The notes under the pieces were generated by a model, which was given only the letters and a program-made list of their open reading frames with translations, was not told the DNA's origin and ran no database searches. From an uncultured Eubacteriales bacterium (GTDB lineage: Bacteria > Bacillota > Clostridia > Oscillospirales > Oscillospiraceae), in the NCBI GenBank assembly GCA_900552725.1, contig USAT01000015.1, forward strand, positions 1 through 27,715: a DNA stretch of 27,715 nt, in the 5' to 3' direction. Below are positions 7,106 through 14,184 of the stretch, piece by piece. Every line of letters starts with the position of its first letter. Positions within the stretch are counted from its first letter, which is position 1. Position numbers and translations under genes: made by a program.

Positions 7106-7699
7106 ATGAAGCTGCGTAGGGTTTGGAATCAGGCACAGGCGTCGCAGCCGCGTGTTACGCGATTGCTGACGCTGTGTGCATTTTTTGCGGCCGGCATCGT
7201 GCTGGGCCAGGTGGTGCAGCCTGCCGTGACGGCGGGCGACCTGGCGGACTATCTGCGCCGCTATGCCGGACTGGTGGCCGAGAGCGGCCCCACACAGGCG
7301 TCGCTGCCTATGGCGGCCGCCGCCTATCTGCGGGAGCCTGCGGTGATCTTCCTGCTGGGCTTCTGCACCTTCGGCGCGGCGGTGATCCCGCTGGTGTGCC
7401 TGTGGCAGGGGTTCACTCTGTCCTTCGCCGTGGCCTGCTTCGCCGCAAGTCTGGGCCGTGACGGGGTGCTGCTGTCCCTGGCGGCCTTCGGCATCCGTGG
7501 CGTAATCCTGATCCCCTGCACCCTGCTGACGGCCCAATGGGCCTTTGACAAAGCTCTGGCCCGCCTGCTGGGCGAAAAGGCGGCGCCATCCCGGCGCGGG
7601 CCGCTGGCGGCCTGCCTGGCGCTGCTGCTGTTGGGCGCGGTGCTGGAGGTGATCGCTGTGCCGCGGCTGTTCGCCCTGCTGCTGACGAAACTATCCTGA
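7106..7699 (+). CDS. spoIIM: Stage II sporulation protein M
   Basis: SpoIIM is a mother-cell membrane protein that works with SpoIID and SpoIIP to thin septal peptidoglycan during engulfment. The 197-residue product has a basic cytoplasmic N-terminus and about five hydrophobic segments (near residues 20-37, 72-95, 95-120, 125-147 and 168-195). It carries the FLLGFCTFGAAVIPLVCLWQGFTLSF region that matches the core of the family, and length is normal. GGGGTGAG precedes the ATG at 7106. The xerD-like gene follows after 16 nt, the same neighbourhood seen in Bacillus, where spoIIM lies by ripX/xerD. The assignment rests on topology, sequence resemblance and this synteny. Confidence 0.82.
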   Translation: MKLRRVWNQAQASQPRVTRLLTLCAFFAAGIVLGQVVQPAVTAGDLADYLRRYAGLVAESGPTQASLPMAAAAYLREPAVIFLLGFCTFGAAVIPLVCLWQGFTLSFAVACFAASLGRDGVLLSLAAFGIRGVILIPCTLLTAQWAFDKALARLLGEKAAPSRRGPLAACLALLLLGAVLEVIAVPRLFALLLTKLS

Positions 7700-7715
7700 A
7701 AGGAGGAAAGCGTAT

Positions 7716-8600
7716 ATGCCGGATCATATCGCCGACTACTGCCGCTATCTGACGGAAGAGAAGCACGCACAAAAGAATACGCTGAACTCCTATGCCCGTG
7801 ACCTGAACCAGTTCCAGACCTGGCTCATGGCCAACGGCATCACCGACCTGAAGAAGGTGAAGAAGGAGACCGTCAACGAATACCTGCAATACATGAGCGG
7901 TAAAGGGAAATCCCCTGCCACCGTGACGCGCTCCACGGCCTCCATCCGTTCCTTCTATAACTACATGCTGCGGGAGGGACGGGTCAAGACCAACCCCGCC
8001 AAGGCCGTGACCTCCCAGAAGGTGGAGCGCAAATATCCCGAGATCCTCACCAACCGCGAGGTGGAGCTGTTCCTGGAGCAGCCCAAGTGCGTGGACGAGA
8101 AGGGCTTCCGGGATCACGCCATGCTGGAGCTGCTGTACGCCACGGGCATCCGGGTGTCCGAGCTGATCGGCCTGAACGTAGAGGATGTGAACCTGACGGT
8201 GGGCTTCATCCGCTGCACCACCCACGGCAAGGAACGCATCATACCACTGTACACCGCCGCTGTCAAGGCGCTGTGGGAGTATATGGAGAAGATCCGTCCC
8301 CGCATCATCGCCGATGAGAACCAGCAGGCCCTGTTCGTCAACATGAGCGGAGAGCGCATGAGCCGCCAGGGCTTCTGGAAGATCATCAAGTACTACCAGG
8401 AGAAGGCGGAGATCAATAAGGACATCACGCCCCACACCCTGCGCCACAGCTTCGCCGTCCACCTGCTGGAAAACGGCGCTGACCTGCGCTCCATCCAGGA
8501 GATGCTGGGCCACGCGGATATCTCCTCCACCCAGATCTACACCCATGTCATTCAAAAGCAGTTGAAGGACGTCTATAACAAGGCCCATCCCCGTGCCTGA
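7716..8600 (+). CDS. xerD: Tyrosine recombinase XerD/XerC type
   Basis: A 294-residue site-specific recombinase of the kind that resolves chromosome dimers at dif. The N-terminal SAM-like core-binding domain spans about residues 1-90, with NTLNSYARDLNQF and SPATVTRSTASIRSFYNYM. The catalytic domain follows with all six active residues visible: R146 (ATGIRVSEL), K172 (THGKER), H240 and R243 (TPHTLRHSFA), H266 (LGHADISST) and the nucleophile Y275 (IYTHV). Full length, position beside spoIIM and absence of any phage or transposon genes favour a housekeeping Xer protein over a mobile-element integrase. XerC versus XerD cannot be separated with certainty by eye. AAAGGAGG precedes the ATG; a terminator follows directly. 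Confidence 0.9.
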   Translation: MPDHIADYCRYLTEEKHAQKNTLNSYARDLNQFQTWLMANGITDLKKVKKETVNEYLQYMSGKGKSPATVTRSTASIRSFYNYMLREGRVKTNPAKAVTSQKVERKYPEILTNREVELFLEQPKCVDEKGFRDHAMLELLYATGIRVSELIGLNVEDVNLTVGFIRCTTHGKERIIPLYTAAVKALWEYMEKIRPRIIADENQQALFVNMSGERMSRQGFWKIIKYYQEKAEINKDITPHTLRHSFAVHLLENGADLRSIQEMLGHADISSTQIYTHVIQKQLKDVYNKAHPRA

Positions 8601-8643
8601 AAGCCGTACACCCTGTTTCCGCAGGCGCTGTACGGCTTTTTTC
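8600..8643 (+). terminator. Intrinsic terminator of spoIIM-xerD
   Basis: AAGCCGTACA (8601-8610) pairs with TGTACGGCTT (8629-8638). The loop can form an inner CCTG/CAGG pairing, and a T-run follows. It starts at the xerD stop codon. Confidence 0.88.
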
Positions 8644-8693
8644 CGCCTATTGTGCCATATCGAACAAAATTTTGTTGCCATAGGCGGAAAAAA
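8637..8693. promoter_or_regulatory. Compound palindromic operator candidate upstream of ruvC
   Basis: A perfect 14-bp inverted repeat (8637-8650 with 8680-8693, core CCGCCTAT/ATAGGCGG) surrounds a perfect 14-bp palindrome AACAAAATTTTGTT (8663-8676). GCCATA also occurs as a direct repeat at 8654-8659 and 8677-8682. The inner palindrome overlaps the -35 hexamer of ruvC, and the right outer arm fills the -35/-10 spacer. It has no T-run suitable for a terminator. It does not match the Bacillus-type SOS box (GAAC-N4-GTTC) exactly. Confidence 0.55.
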
Positions 8694-8703
8694 AGAGTAT
8701 AAT
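8675..8703 (+). promoter_or_regulatory. Sigma-A-type promoter of ruvCAB-glmM
   Basis: TTGCCA (8675-8680) is followed after 17 nt by TATAAT (8698-8703). The leader is about 22 nt, with a GGGGAGGG ribosome site before the GTG start of ruvC. Confidence 0.83.
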
Positions 8704-8732
8704 AAACTGATTTATCATGGGGAGGGAGCGCC

Positions 8733-9245
8733 GTGCGTATTTTGGGAATCGACCCGGGAGTGGCCATCGTGGGCTTCGGCGTGCTGGACTGCGCCGGCGC
8801 GCGGCAGCAGATGGTGCAGTACGGCGCCATCAACACCCCGGCCGGTATGCCCCTGGCGGCACGGCTGACGCTGATCGAGAGCGACCTGACGGCGCTGATC
8901 CGGGAATTTCACCCCGATGAAATGGCCATCGAGGAGCTGTTCTTCAGCAAGAATATCACCACCGGCATCGCGGTGGCCCACGCCCGGGGCGTGATATTGT
9001 GTACCGCGGAAAAGCTGCACCTGCCCATTTACGAATACACCCCCATGCAGGTGAAGCAGGCGGTGGTGGGCTATGGCCTTGCCGAGAAGAAGCAGGTGAT
9101 GGACATGACCCGCCGTCTGCTGAAGCTGAAGGCCGTCCCCCGGCCCGACGACGCCGCCGACGCGCTGGCCATCGCCATCTGCCATGCCCGCAGCGCCACC
9201 AGCCTGCTGCGGCGCACCGATCCCAACGTAAAGGAGACCGTGTGA
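8733..9245 (+). CDS. ruvC: Crossover junction endodeoxyribonuclease RuvC
   Basis: RuvC cuts Holliday junctions symmetrically during recombination and repair, using two metal ions. The 170-residue protein has the RNase H-like acidic residues in place: D7 in ILGIDPGVAIVGFG, E67 in MAIEELFFSKN, and D140 and D143 in PRPDDAADALAIAICH. The GTG start at 8733 is chosen because GGGGAGGG lies at the right distance and it gives the canonical N-terminus. ruvA starts inside the stop codon (TGATG), so the two are translationally coupled. It is the first gene of a four-gene unit with ruvA, ruvB and glmM. Confidence 0.97.
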   Translation: MRILGIDPGVAIVGFGVLDCAGARQQMVQYGAINTPAGMPLAARLTLIESDLTALIREFHPDEMAIEELFFSKNITTGIAVAHARGVILCTAEKLHLPIYEYTPMQVKQAVVGYGLAEKKQVMDMTRRLLKLKAVPRPDDAADALAIAICHARSATSLLRRTDPNVKETV

Positions 9246-9847
9246 TGTTTTACTATCTCAACGGCATTGTGGCCGAAATGGAGGCCAACCTGGCCGTGAT
9301 CGACTGCGGCGGTGTGGGCTACGCCTGCGCCACCACCAACTATACCCTGTCTCAGTTGAAGAAGGGCGAAAAGGCCCGGCTGTATACCTACATGAACGTC
9401 CGGGAGGATGCTGTGGAGCTGTACGGCTTCGCCAGCCAGAGCGAGCTCCACAGCTTCAAGCTGCTGCTGGGCGTTTCCGGCGTCGGCCCCAAGGCGGCGC
9501 TGTCCATCCTCTCCGCCAACACCCCGGCCAATCTGGCCATGGCGGTGGTGATGGGGGACGAAAAGGCCCTGACCGCCGCGCCGGGCATCGGCAAGAAGAT
9601 CGCCCAGCGCATCATTCTGGAGCTGAAGGATAAGCTGGCCAAGGAGCAGAGCTCCTTCGGCCCGGACACCGGCGGCAGCGTGCCGGTGATGGTGCTGCCC
9701 AACGACAAGGCCAAGGAGGCCGGTGCGGCGCTGGCCGTGCTGGGCTACAGCGGCAGCGAGGTGGCGGCGGCCCTGAAGGGCATCGACATGGACGCCCTGC
9801 CGCTGGAGGAGATCATCCGCCAGGCGCTCAAGCGCATGGCGAAGTAA
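9245..9847 (+). CDS. ruvA: Holliday junction branch migration protein RuvA
   Basis: RuvA binds four-way junctions as a tetramer and loads the RuvB motor. The 200-residue protein opens with MFYYLNGIVAEM, an OB-fold domain (about residues 1-62). Two helix-hairpin-helix motifs follow, LLGVSGVGPKAALSIL (about 74-89) and LTAAPGIGKKIAQRII (about 109-124). A flexible linker and the small C-terminal RuvB-binding domain end the protein. The start is the ATG at 9245, overlapping the ruvC stop by one base, with AAGGAG upstream inside ruvC. A longer upstream extension in this frame is only readthrough within ruvC and should be ignored. Confidence 0.97.
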   Translation: MFYYLNGIVAEMEANLAVIDCGGVGYACATTNYTLSQLKKGEKARLYTYMNVREDAVELYGFASQSELHSFKLLLGVSGVGPKAALSILSANTPANLAMAVVMGDEKALTAAPGIGKKIAQRIILELKDKLAKEQSSFGPDTGGSVPVMVLPNDKAKEAGAALAVLGYSGSEVAAALKGIDMDALPLEEIIRQALKRMAK

Positions 9848-9860
9848 GGGAGGGGACAGC

Positions 9861-10901
9861 GTGAGCATTGACTACGGAAGCGACATCTACGAGGAGCCGA
9901 TCGTATCTACCTCCTTCCTGCCGGAGGACACCCAGGAGAAGTCCTTGCGTCCCCATACCCTGAAGGAGTACATCGGCCAGGAGAAGGCCAAGGGCAACCT
10001 GTCCGTGTTTATCGAGGCGGCACGCCGCCGTGGCGAATCACTGGATCATGTGCTGCTCCACGGCCCTCCGGGCCTAGGCAAGACCACGCTGGCGGGCATC
10101 ATCGCCGCCGAGATGGGGGTCAATATCCGCATCACCTCCGGCCCGGCCATCGAAAAGCCCGGCGATCTGGCGGCGCTGCTGACCAACCTCAACGAGAATG
10201 ACATTCTCTTCGTGGATGAGATCCACCGGCTGAACCGGGCCGTGGAGGAGATTTTGTACCCCGCCATGGAGGACTACGCCATCGACATCATCATCGGCAA
10301 GGGCCCCTCCGCCAACTCCATCCGGCTGGATCTGCCCCGCTTCACCCTGATCGGGGCTACCACCCGGGCAGGCTCGCTGTCCGCGCCCCTGCGTGACCGC
10401 TTCGGCGTGACGCTGCGGCTGGAGCTGTATACGCCGGAGGAGCTGAAGGAGATCGTCACCCGCAGCGCGGGTATTCTGGATGTGCCCATCGAGGAGGCCG
10501 GCGCCATGGAGATCGCCCGCCGTTCCCGGGGCACGCCCCGTATCGCCAACCGCATGCTGCGCCGTGTCCGGGACTTCGCCGAGGTGAAGGCCGACGGCGT
10601 CATCACCCGCGACGTGGCGGACAGCGCCCTGCTGGCGCTGGAGGTGGACTATCTGGGCCTGGATCAGGTGGATCGCCGGATGCTGCGTGCCATTATCGAG
10701 AATTACGGCGGCGGCCCGGTGGGCCTGGACACGCTGGCGGCTACCATCGGCGAGGAGTCGGTGACTCTGGAGGACGTGTACGAGCCCTATCTCATGCAGT
10801 TGGGCTTTCTGACCCGCACGCCCCGGGGCCGCTGTGTGACCCAGAAGGCGTATGAACACCTGCACATGGCCTTCCTGGGCCAGACGCAAATGGAATTATG
10901 A
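9861..10901 (+). CDS. ruvB: Holliday junction branch migration DNA helicase RuvB
   Basis: RuvB is the AAA+ ring motor that drives branch migration with RuvA. The 346-residue protein has the Walker A GPPGLGKT (residues 68-75), Walker B LFVDEIHRL (D119, E120), the sensor segment GATTRAG (about 165-171), the LRDRFG arginine-finger region (about 177-182) and a C-terminal winged helix ending in RTPRGRCVTQKAYEHL. Length is normal. The start is GTG at 9861 with GGGAGGGG upstream, 13 nt after the ruvA stop. glmM starts 15 nt downstream on the same message. Confidence 0.98.
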   Translation: MSIDYGSDIYEEPIVSTSFLPEDTQEKSLRPHTLKEYIGQEKAKGNLSVFIEAARRRGESLDHVLLHGPPGLGKTTLAGIIAAEMGVNIRITSGPAIEKPGDLAALLTNLNENDILFVDEIHRLNRAVEEILYPAMEDYAIDIIIGKGPSANSIRLDLPRFTLIGATTRAGSLSAPLRDRFGVTLRLELYTPEELKEIVTRSAGILDVPIEEAGAMEIARRSRGTPRIANRMLRRVRDFAEVKADGVITRDVADSALLALEVDYLGLDQVDRRMLRAIIENYGGGPVGLDTLAATIGEESVTLEDVYEPYLMQLGFLTRTPRGRCVTQKAYEHLHMAFLGQTQMEL

Positions 10902-10916
10902 GAGGAATCGGGAAAA

Positions 10917-12266
10917 ATGGGTAAATTATTTGGTACGGACGGCATCCGCGGTGTCGTCGGCGAAAATCTGACGGCGGAGCTGGCCTTTCATGTGGGCCAG
11001 TCCGTGGCCGTCGTATTGCAGGAGGAGCTGGGCCGCAGGCCGATGATCACCATCGGCAAGGATACCCGCATCTCCTCGGATATGCTGGAGGCGGCCCTTA
11101 CGGCGGGCATCTGCTCCGTGGGCGGCGATGTGCTGCTGCTGGGCACCATCCCCACCCCTGCCGTGGCCTTCCTGACGGTGCAGGAGCAGGCGGACGCCGG
11201 TGTGGTGATCTCCGCCAGCCACAACCCCTACGAGCATAACGGCATCAAGGTGTTCAACGCCCAGGGCTACAAGCTGCCCGACGCCATGGAGGAGCGGGTG
11301 GAGGAGCTGATCCTGTCCGGTGCGAAGATGCCCGTTAAGACCGGCGGTGAGCTGGGCCGCTGCCATAACGGCGCCCAGGAGATGCACGACGACTATGTGA
11401 ACCACCTGATCAACACCATCGGCTGCGACCTGTCGGGCCTGCGGGTGCTGGTGGACTGCGCCAACGGCGCCGCCGCCGCCACGGCCCCCGACCTGTTCCA
11501 GCGCCTGCCGGTGATGGCGGACTTCATCAACATCGACCCCGACGGCGTCAACATCAACAGCGGCTGCGGCTCCACCCATCTGGAGCAGCTTGCCACCATG
11601 ACCGTGGCAGGGAAGTACCACCTGGGCATCGCCTTTGACGGCGACGCCGACCGATGCCTTCTGGTGGACGAGAAGGGCCATACCATCGACGGCGACAAGA
11701 TCATGGCGGTCTGCGGCCTGGCCCTGCGCCGGGACGGCAAGCTGACCAACAACGCCGTGGTGTCCACGGTCATGTCCAACCTGGGCCTTCACGAATTCTG
11801 CCGCAACGAGCATATCGACCTGGTCTGCACCGCCGTGGGCGACCGCCATGTGCTGGAAAAGATGGTGGAGTGCGACTACGCCATCGGCGGTGAGCAGTCC
11901 GGCCACATGATCTTCCGGGAGTACGCCACTACCGGCGACGGTGAACTGACGGCCCTGCAATTCCTCAAGGCCCTGAAGGCGTCGGGCAAGCCCGCCTCCC
12001 AGCTGGCCGCCTGCTGCGCCCAGTATCCCCAGGAGCTGATCAACGTGCCCCTGTCCCTGGCCGCGGGCGAGAAGGAGCGCGTCATGGCCTCGCCGGAGCT
12101 GGCCCGGGCCGTGAAGGCGCAGGAGGAGAAGCTGGGTGGAGAGGGCCGCGTGCTGATCCGTCCCTCCGGCACCGAGGCGCTGATCCGCGTGATGGTAGAG
12201 GCCAAAACCGACGAGATCGCCCGCAAGGTGGCGGAAGATTTGGCGGAATTGGTCAAAAAACTCTAA
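10917..12266 (+). CDS. glmM: Phosphoglucosamine mutase
   Basis: GlmM converts glucosamine-6-phosphate to glucosamine-1-phosphate for peptidoglycan and UDP-GlcNAc synthesis. The 449-residue protein begins MGKLFGTDGIRG. It has the phosphorylated serine S101 in SASHNP, the magnesium loop FDGDADR (D241, D243, D245), the sugar-binding GEQSGH (residues 325-330) and the phosphate-binding RPSGTEALIRVM (from about 415). All four alpha-D-phosphohexomutase domains are complete. A GAGAGGA ribosome site precedes the ATG. In Bacillus and relatives glmM usually follows cdaA-cdaR; here it is the last gene of the ruvCAB unit. No convincing terminator is visible before the sigH promoter. Confidence 0.97.
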   Translation: MGKLFGTDGIRGVVGENLTAELAFHVGQSVAVVLQEELGRRPMITIGKDTRISSDMLEAALTAGICSVGGDVLLLGTIPTPAVAFLTVQEQADAGVVISASHNPYEHNGIKVFNAQGYKLPDAMEERVEELILSGAKMPVKTGGELGRCHNGAQEMHDDYVNHLINTIGCDLSGLRVLVDCANGAAAATAPDLFQRLPVMADFINIDPDGVNINSGCGSTHLEQLATMTVAGKYHLGIAFDGDADRCLLVDEKGHTIDGDKIMAVCGLALRRDGKLTNNAVVSTVMSNLGLHEFCRNEHIDLVCTAVGDRHVLEKMVECDYAIGGEQSGHMIFREYATTGDGELTALQFLKALKASGKPASQLAACCAQYPQELINVPLSLAAGEKERVMASPELARAVKAQEEKLGGEGRVLIRPSGTEALIRVMVEAKTDEIARKVAEDLAELVKKL

Positions 12267-12280
12267 GAAAACGCAACTTT

Positions 12281-12312
12281 TTGACAAATTTTCGCGGACG
12301 GCTTGACAAATT
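12281..12312. repeat. Direct repeat TTGACAAATT in the sigH promoter region
   Basis: TTGACAAATT occurs at 12281-12290 and again at 12303-12312, 22 bp apart, so about two helical turns on the same face. The second copy contains the -35 of sigH. The first has no matching -10. It may be a regulator site or chance. Confidence 0.4.
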
Positions 12313-12332
12313 ATTTATCGAAAAGGTATAAT
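12303..12332 (+). promoter_or_regulatory. Sigma-A-type promoter of sigH, very close to the start codon
   Basis: A consensus TTGACA (12303-12308) is followed after 18 nt by a consensus TATAAT (12327-12332). The ATG at 12338 is only 5 nt past the -10, so transcription would begin at about the ATG itself. Confidence 0.8.
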
Positions 12333-12337
12333 AGACA

Positions 12338-12961
12338 ATGGTAAATAGTAAAGAGGCTAGTTTTGCCTATTTGGAGACATTGAGCGACGAACAGCTATGC
12401 GCCGCCTGCCAGACCGGAAACCGCAATGCCGAAGAGGTCCTGGCCGCCCGGTATCACCGCCTGGTGCGCAGCATAGCCCGTCCCTACTTCCTGGCCGGCG
12501 GCGATAACGAGGATCTGCTGCAGGAGGGGATGGTAGGGCTGATCAAGGCCATGCGGGAATATGACCCCGGCCAGTCGGCGTCCTTCTGCACCTTTGCCGA
12601 GGTGTGTATCCGCCGCAGATTGTATACGGTGCTGAAATCCGCCTCCTCCGGCAAACACCAGCCTTTGAATCAAGCGATCCCCCTGAATCCCTCATTCTTT
12701 GACGTCAGTCTCGCTTTTGCACAGGTCGACCCCGAGGTTTTGCTGATCGACAGGGAAAAAACCGCCGGTCTGCTGGAGTACACATGCAAACAGTTATCCG
12801 CCTTCGAAGCTGAGATTTTAGGGTACTATTTGGACGGTCTCACCTGCCGTGAGATCGCAGGAACTGTGGGCAAGCCGCCAAAATCGGTGGAAAATGCTGT
12901 GCAGCGCATACGCCGCAAGATCGGGCGGCAACTTCAATCGGGCGATATCAGCAAGGGCTGA
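12338..12961 (+). CDS. sigH: RNA polymerase sporulation sigma factor SigH-like
   Basis: A 207-residue sigma-70 family protein. Region 2 spans about residues 40-110, with NEDLLQEGMVGLIKAMREYDPG, TFAEVCIRRRLYTVLKSASSGKHQPLN; this wording closely resembles SigH/Spo0H of Firmicutes. Region 4 is a C-terminal helix-turn-helix (about 148-200, LSAFEAEILGYYLDGLTCREIA...VENAVQRIRRKIG). SigH drives early stationary-phase and sporulation genes. The start is uncertain. The ATG at 12338 has no ribosome site and lies next to the -10 element. TTG codons at 12371 or 12380 are in-frame alternatives, with AGAGG and GGAG sequences upstream at less than ideal spacing. The zinc-ribbon gene follows after 33 nt. Confidence 0.85.
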   Translation: MVNSKEASFAYLETLSDEQLCAACQTGNRNAEEVLAARYHRLVRSIARPYFLAGGDNEDLLQEGMVGLIKAMREYDPGQSASFCTFAEVCIRRRLYTVLKSASSGKHQPLNQAIPLNPSFFDVSLAFAQVDPEVLLIDREKTAGLLEYTCKQLSAFEAEILGYYLDGLTCREIAGTVGKPPKSVENAVQRIRRKIGRQLQSGDISKG

Positions 12962-12994
12962 ACGCAATATATTTCTCAAAGAGAGGGTAAAATC

Positions 12995-13273
12995 ATGTAC
13001 GAAGACAAGACTTTAGTTTGCAAAGAGTGTGGCAAGGAATTCGTTTTCACCGCCGGTGAGCAGGAGTTCTACGCTGAGCGCGGCTTCCAGAACGAGCCCC
13101 AGCGCTGCAAGTCCTGCCGCGACGCCCGCAAGAACGCGGCCCGTGGTCCCCGCGAGTATTTCACCGCTGTCTGCGCTGCCTGCGGCGGCGAGGCCAAGGT
13201 TCCCTTCGAGCCCAAGTCCGACCGTCCCGTGTACTGCAGCGACTGCTTCGCCAAGATGCGTCAGAACGGCTAA
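12995..13273 (+). CDS. Small protein with two zinc-ribbon-like Cys clusters
   Basis: A 92-residue protein with eight cysteines in four CxxC pairs: C9/C12 and C38/C41, then C60/C63 and C81/C84. The pairs suggest two treble-clef or zinc-ribbon folds in tandem, the first like the 'probable zinc-ribbon' family (YEDKTLVCKECGKEFVFTAGEQEFY is a common opening). Such proteins are widespread in Clostridia and their role is not established; nucleic-acid or protein contact is a guess. GAGAGGG precedes the ATG. It lies 33 nt after sigH with no new promoter visible and is followed by a terminator, so it is probably co-transcribed with sigH. Confidence 0.85.
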   Translation: MYEDKTLVCKECGKEFVFTAGEQEFYAERGFQNEPQRCKSCRDARKNAARGPREYFTAVCAACGGEAKVPFEPKSDRPVYCSDCFAKMRQNG

Positions 13274-13301
13274 TTCCTGCCCCACACACTGATTTTATAC
13301 A

Positions 13302-13340
13302 AAAAGTCTCCGGCACATTTCGTGCCGGAGGCTTTTCCTT
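13302..13340. terminator. Bidirectional terminator between zinc-ribbon gene and gntR
   Basis: CTCCGGCAC (13308-13316) pairs with GTGCCGGAG (13322-13330) and is extended by flanking G-C, G-T and A-T pairs. T-runs are present on both strands. It ends the rightward sigH unit and the convergent leftward GntR gene. Confidence 0.88.
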
Positions 13341-13376
13341 ATGTAGGGAGCATGTAAAGAGAAGATGAGAGCTGCA

Positions 13377-14024
13377 TTACAGTTCTGTCACGGCGGCTTC
13401 CACAACTCGTGTCATGCGGTCGGTGAAGCGCTGCAGGGTGTCGCACACCGCGTTTGCGTCACCGTTGATGGTGTCCAGCAGCATCTCGTGGAACACCTCT
13501 ACGTCCGCGGCCCGCTCATGAAGGCAGGAGGCGTAGATGTACCGCAGCAGCGTCTGCTGTCCCTGAATGGCCAGCATGTGCCGATCCAGCCGCCGGTTGC
13601 CGCAGTTGTGATAAAACGTTCCAATAAACTCCTTCACCGCCATCACCTCGTCGTGCTCGGTCCTGGCGTTGGTGTATTCCTCCAGCCGCTGCCGCAGCTC
13701 CGGGACGATGACGCCCCGGCTGCCGTTGACCATAGCCAGCCGGATGGCGGCGCCGTGCAGCGTCATGGCCAACTGCTGGATCTCCAGCACATCGTGGGGC
13801 TCCAGCGAGATCACATGGGCTCCCACGTTGGTCTCATAGACCACCAGTCCCTCCTGCTGCAGGCGGTTGATGGCCTCCCGCAGGGGCGTACAGCTGACGC
13901 CCATTTTGCTTTGCAGCTCGTTGACGTTCAGCTTCGAGCCTAGCGGGATCTGGAGCTGAATGATGGCTTCCCGCAGCTTTTCATAGACCAGATCTACCAA
14001 AGACTGCTTTTTGATAGAGAGCAT
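13377..14024 (-). CDS. GntR family transcriptional regulator, FCD (FadR-like) subfamily
   Basis: A 215-residue regulator. The N-terminal winged helix-turn-helix covers about residues 8-70 (VYEKLREAIIQLQIPLGSKLN, ELQSKMGVSCTPLREAINRLQQEGLV). The C-terminal all-helical ligand domain (about 78-210) has FCD-type histidines, as in FIGTFYHNCGNRRLDRHM and FHEMLLDTINGDA, which usually bind a metal and a small organic acid. The ligand cannot be predicted. The start is set at the ATG at 14024, preceded by GGGAGG; the frame stays open upstream to 14060, but that stretch contains an operator-like palindrome. The gene is divergent from a B3/B4-domain protein and both promoters carry related palindromes, so autoregulation and control of the neighbour are likely. 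Confidence 0.9.
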   Translation of the reverse strand: MLSIKKQSLVDLVYEKLREAIIQLQIPLGSKLNVNELQSKMGVSCTPLREAINRLQQEGLVVYETNVGAHVISLEPHDVLEIQQLAMTLHGAAIRLAMVNGSRGVIVPELRQRLEEYTNARTEHDEVMAVKEFIGTFYHNCGNRRLDRHMLAIQGQQTLLRYIYASCLHERAADVEVFHEMLLDTINGDANAVCDTLQRFTDRMTRVVEAAVTEL

Positions 14025-14047
14025 AGGTGCCTCCCAGATGTTACTTC

Positions 14048-14060
14048 TTGCAAAATGCAA
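14048..14060. promoter_or_regulatory. Palindrome at the gntR transcription start
   Basis: TTGCA-AAA-TGCAA is a perfect inverted repeat just downstream of the gntR -10 element. With its flank it contains TCTTGCAAAAT, close to TCTTGCAAGAT in the palindrome at the divergent promoter. It is a candidate GntR operator. Confidence 0.55.
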
Positions 14061-14064
14061 ACAT

Positions 14065-14093
14065 ATTATAGTAACCTGTCCTCAAAAAATCAA
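14065..14093 (-). promoter_or_regulatory. Promoter of the gntR-family gene
   Basis: On the minus strand TTGATT (14093-14088) is followed after 17 nt by TATAAT (14070-14065). Confidence 0.72.
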
Positions 14094-14141
14094 GAGGAAT
14101 TTTCTGAATTCCACAAAAAAAGTCAAGCTTCAAATTACCCC

Positions 14142-14169
14142 TTGCTTTTTTGAAAAAAAGTGTTATTAT
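14142..14169 (+). promoter_or_regulatory. Promoter of the B3/B4-domain gene
   Basis: TTGCTT (14142-14147) is followed after 16 nt by TATTAT (14164-14169). The -10 element overlaps an 18-bp palindrome. Confidence 0.6.
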
Positions 14170-14184
14170 ATCTTGCAAGATATA
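14167..14184. promoter_or_regulatory. 18-bp perfect palindrome over the B3/B4 gene promoter
   Basis: TATATCTTGCAAGATATA is a perfect palindrome. It covers the end of the -10 and the expected transcription start of the rightward gene, a classic repressor position. The centre resembles the palindrome in front of the divergent GntR gene. Confidence 0.6.

Noticed and set aside
6296..7537. A 413-codon minus-strand frame spanning the gap before spoIIM
   Set aside because: It crosses two plus-strand genes and the intergenic region, has no recognisable domain, and lacks a ribosome site and promoter.
7716..8600. Tyrosine recombinase as a sign of an integrated mobile element
   Set aside because: No attachment-site repeats, phage or conjugation genes are nearby. 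The spoIIM neighbour and full-length Xer architecture point to the chromosomal XerD/XerC.
8637..8693. The ruvC upstream repeat as a second terminator
   Set aside because: The stem is not followed by a T-run on either strand, and the -35 and -10 of a good promoter lie inside and beside it.
8999..9247. An N-terminal extension of ruvA inside ruvC
   Set aside because: The canonical RuvA start MFYYLNGIV is at 9245 with AAGGAG upstream. The extension is readthrough of the ruvC region in another frame.
10926..12287. A 453-codon open frame antisense to glmM
   Set aside because: glmM on the plus strand has every catalytic motif. The antisense product is low-complexity and has no ribosome site.
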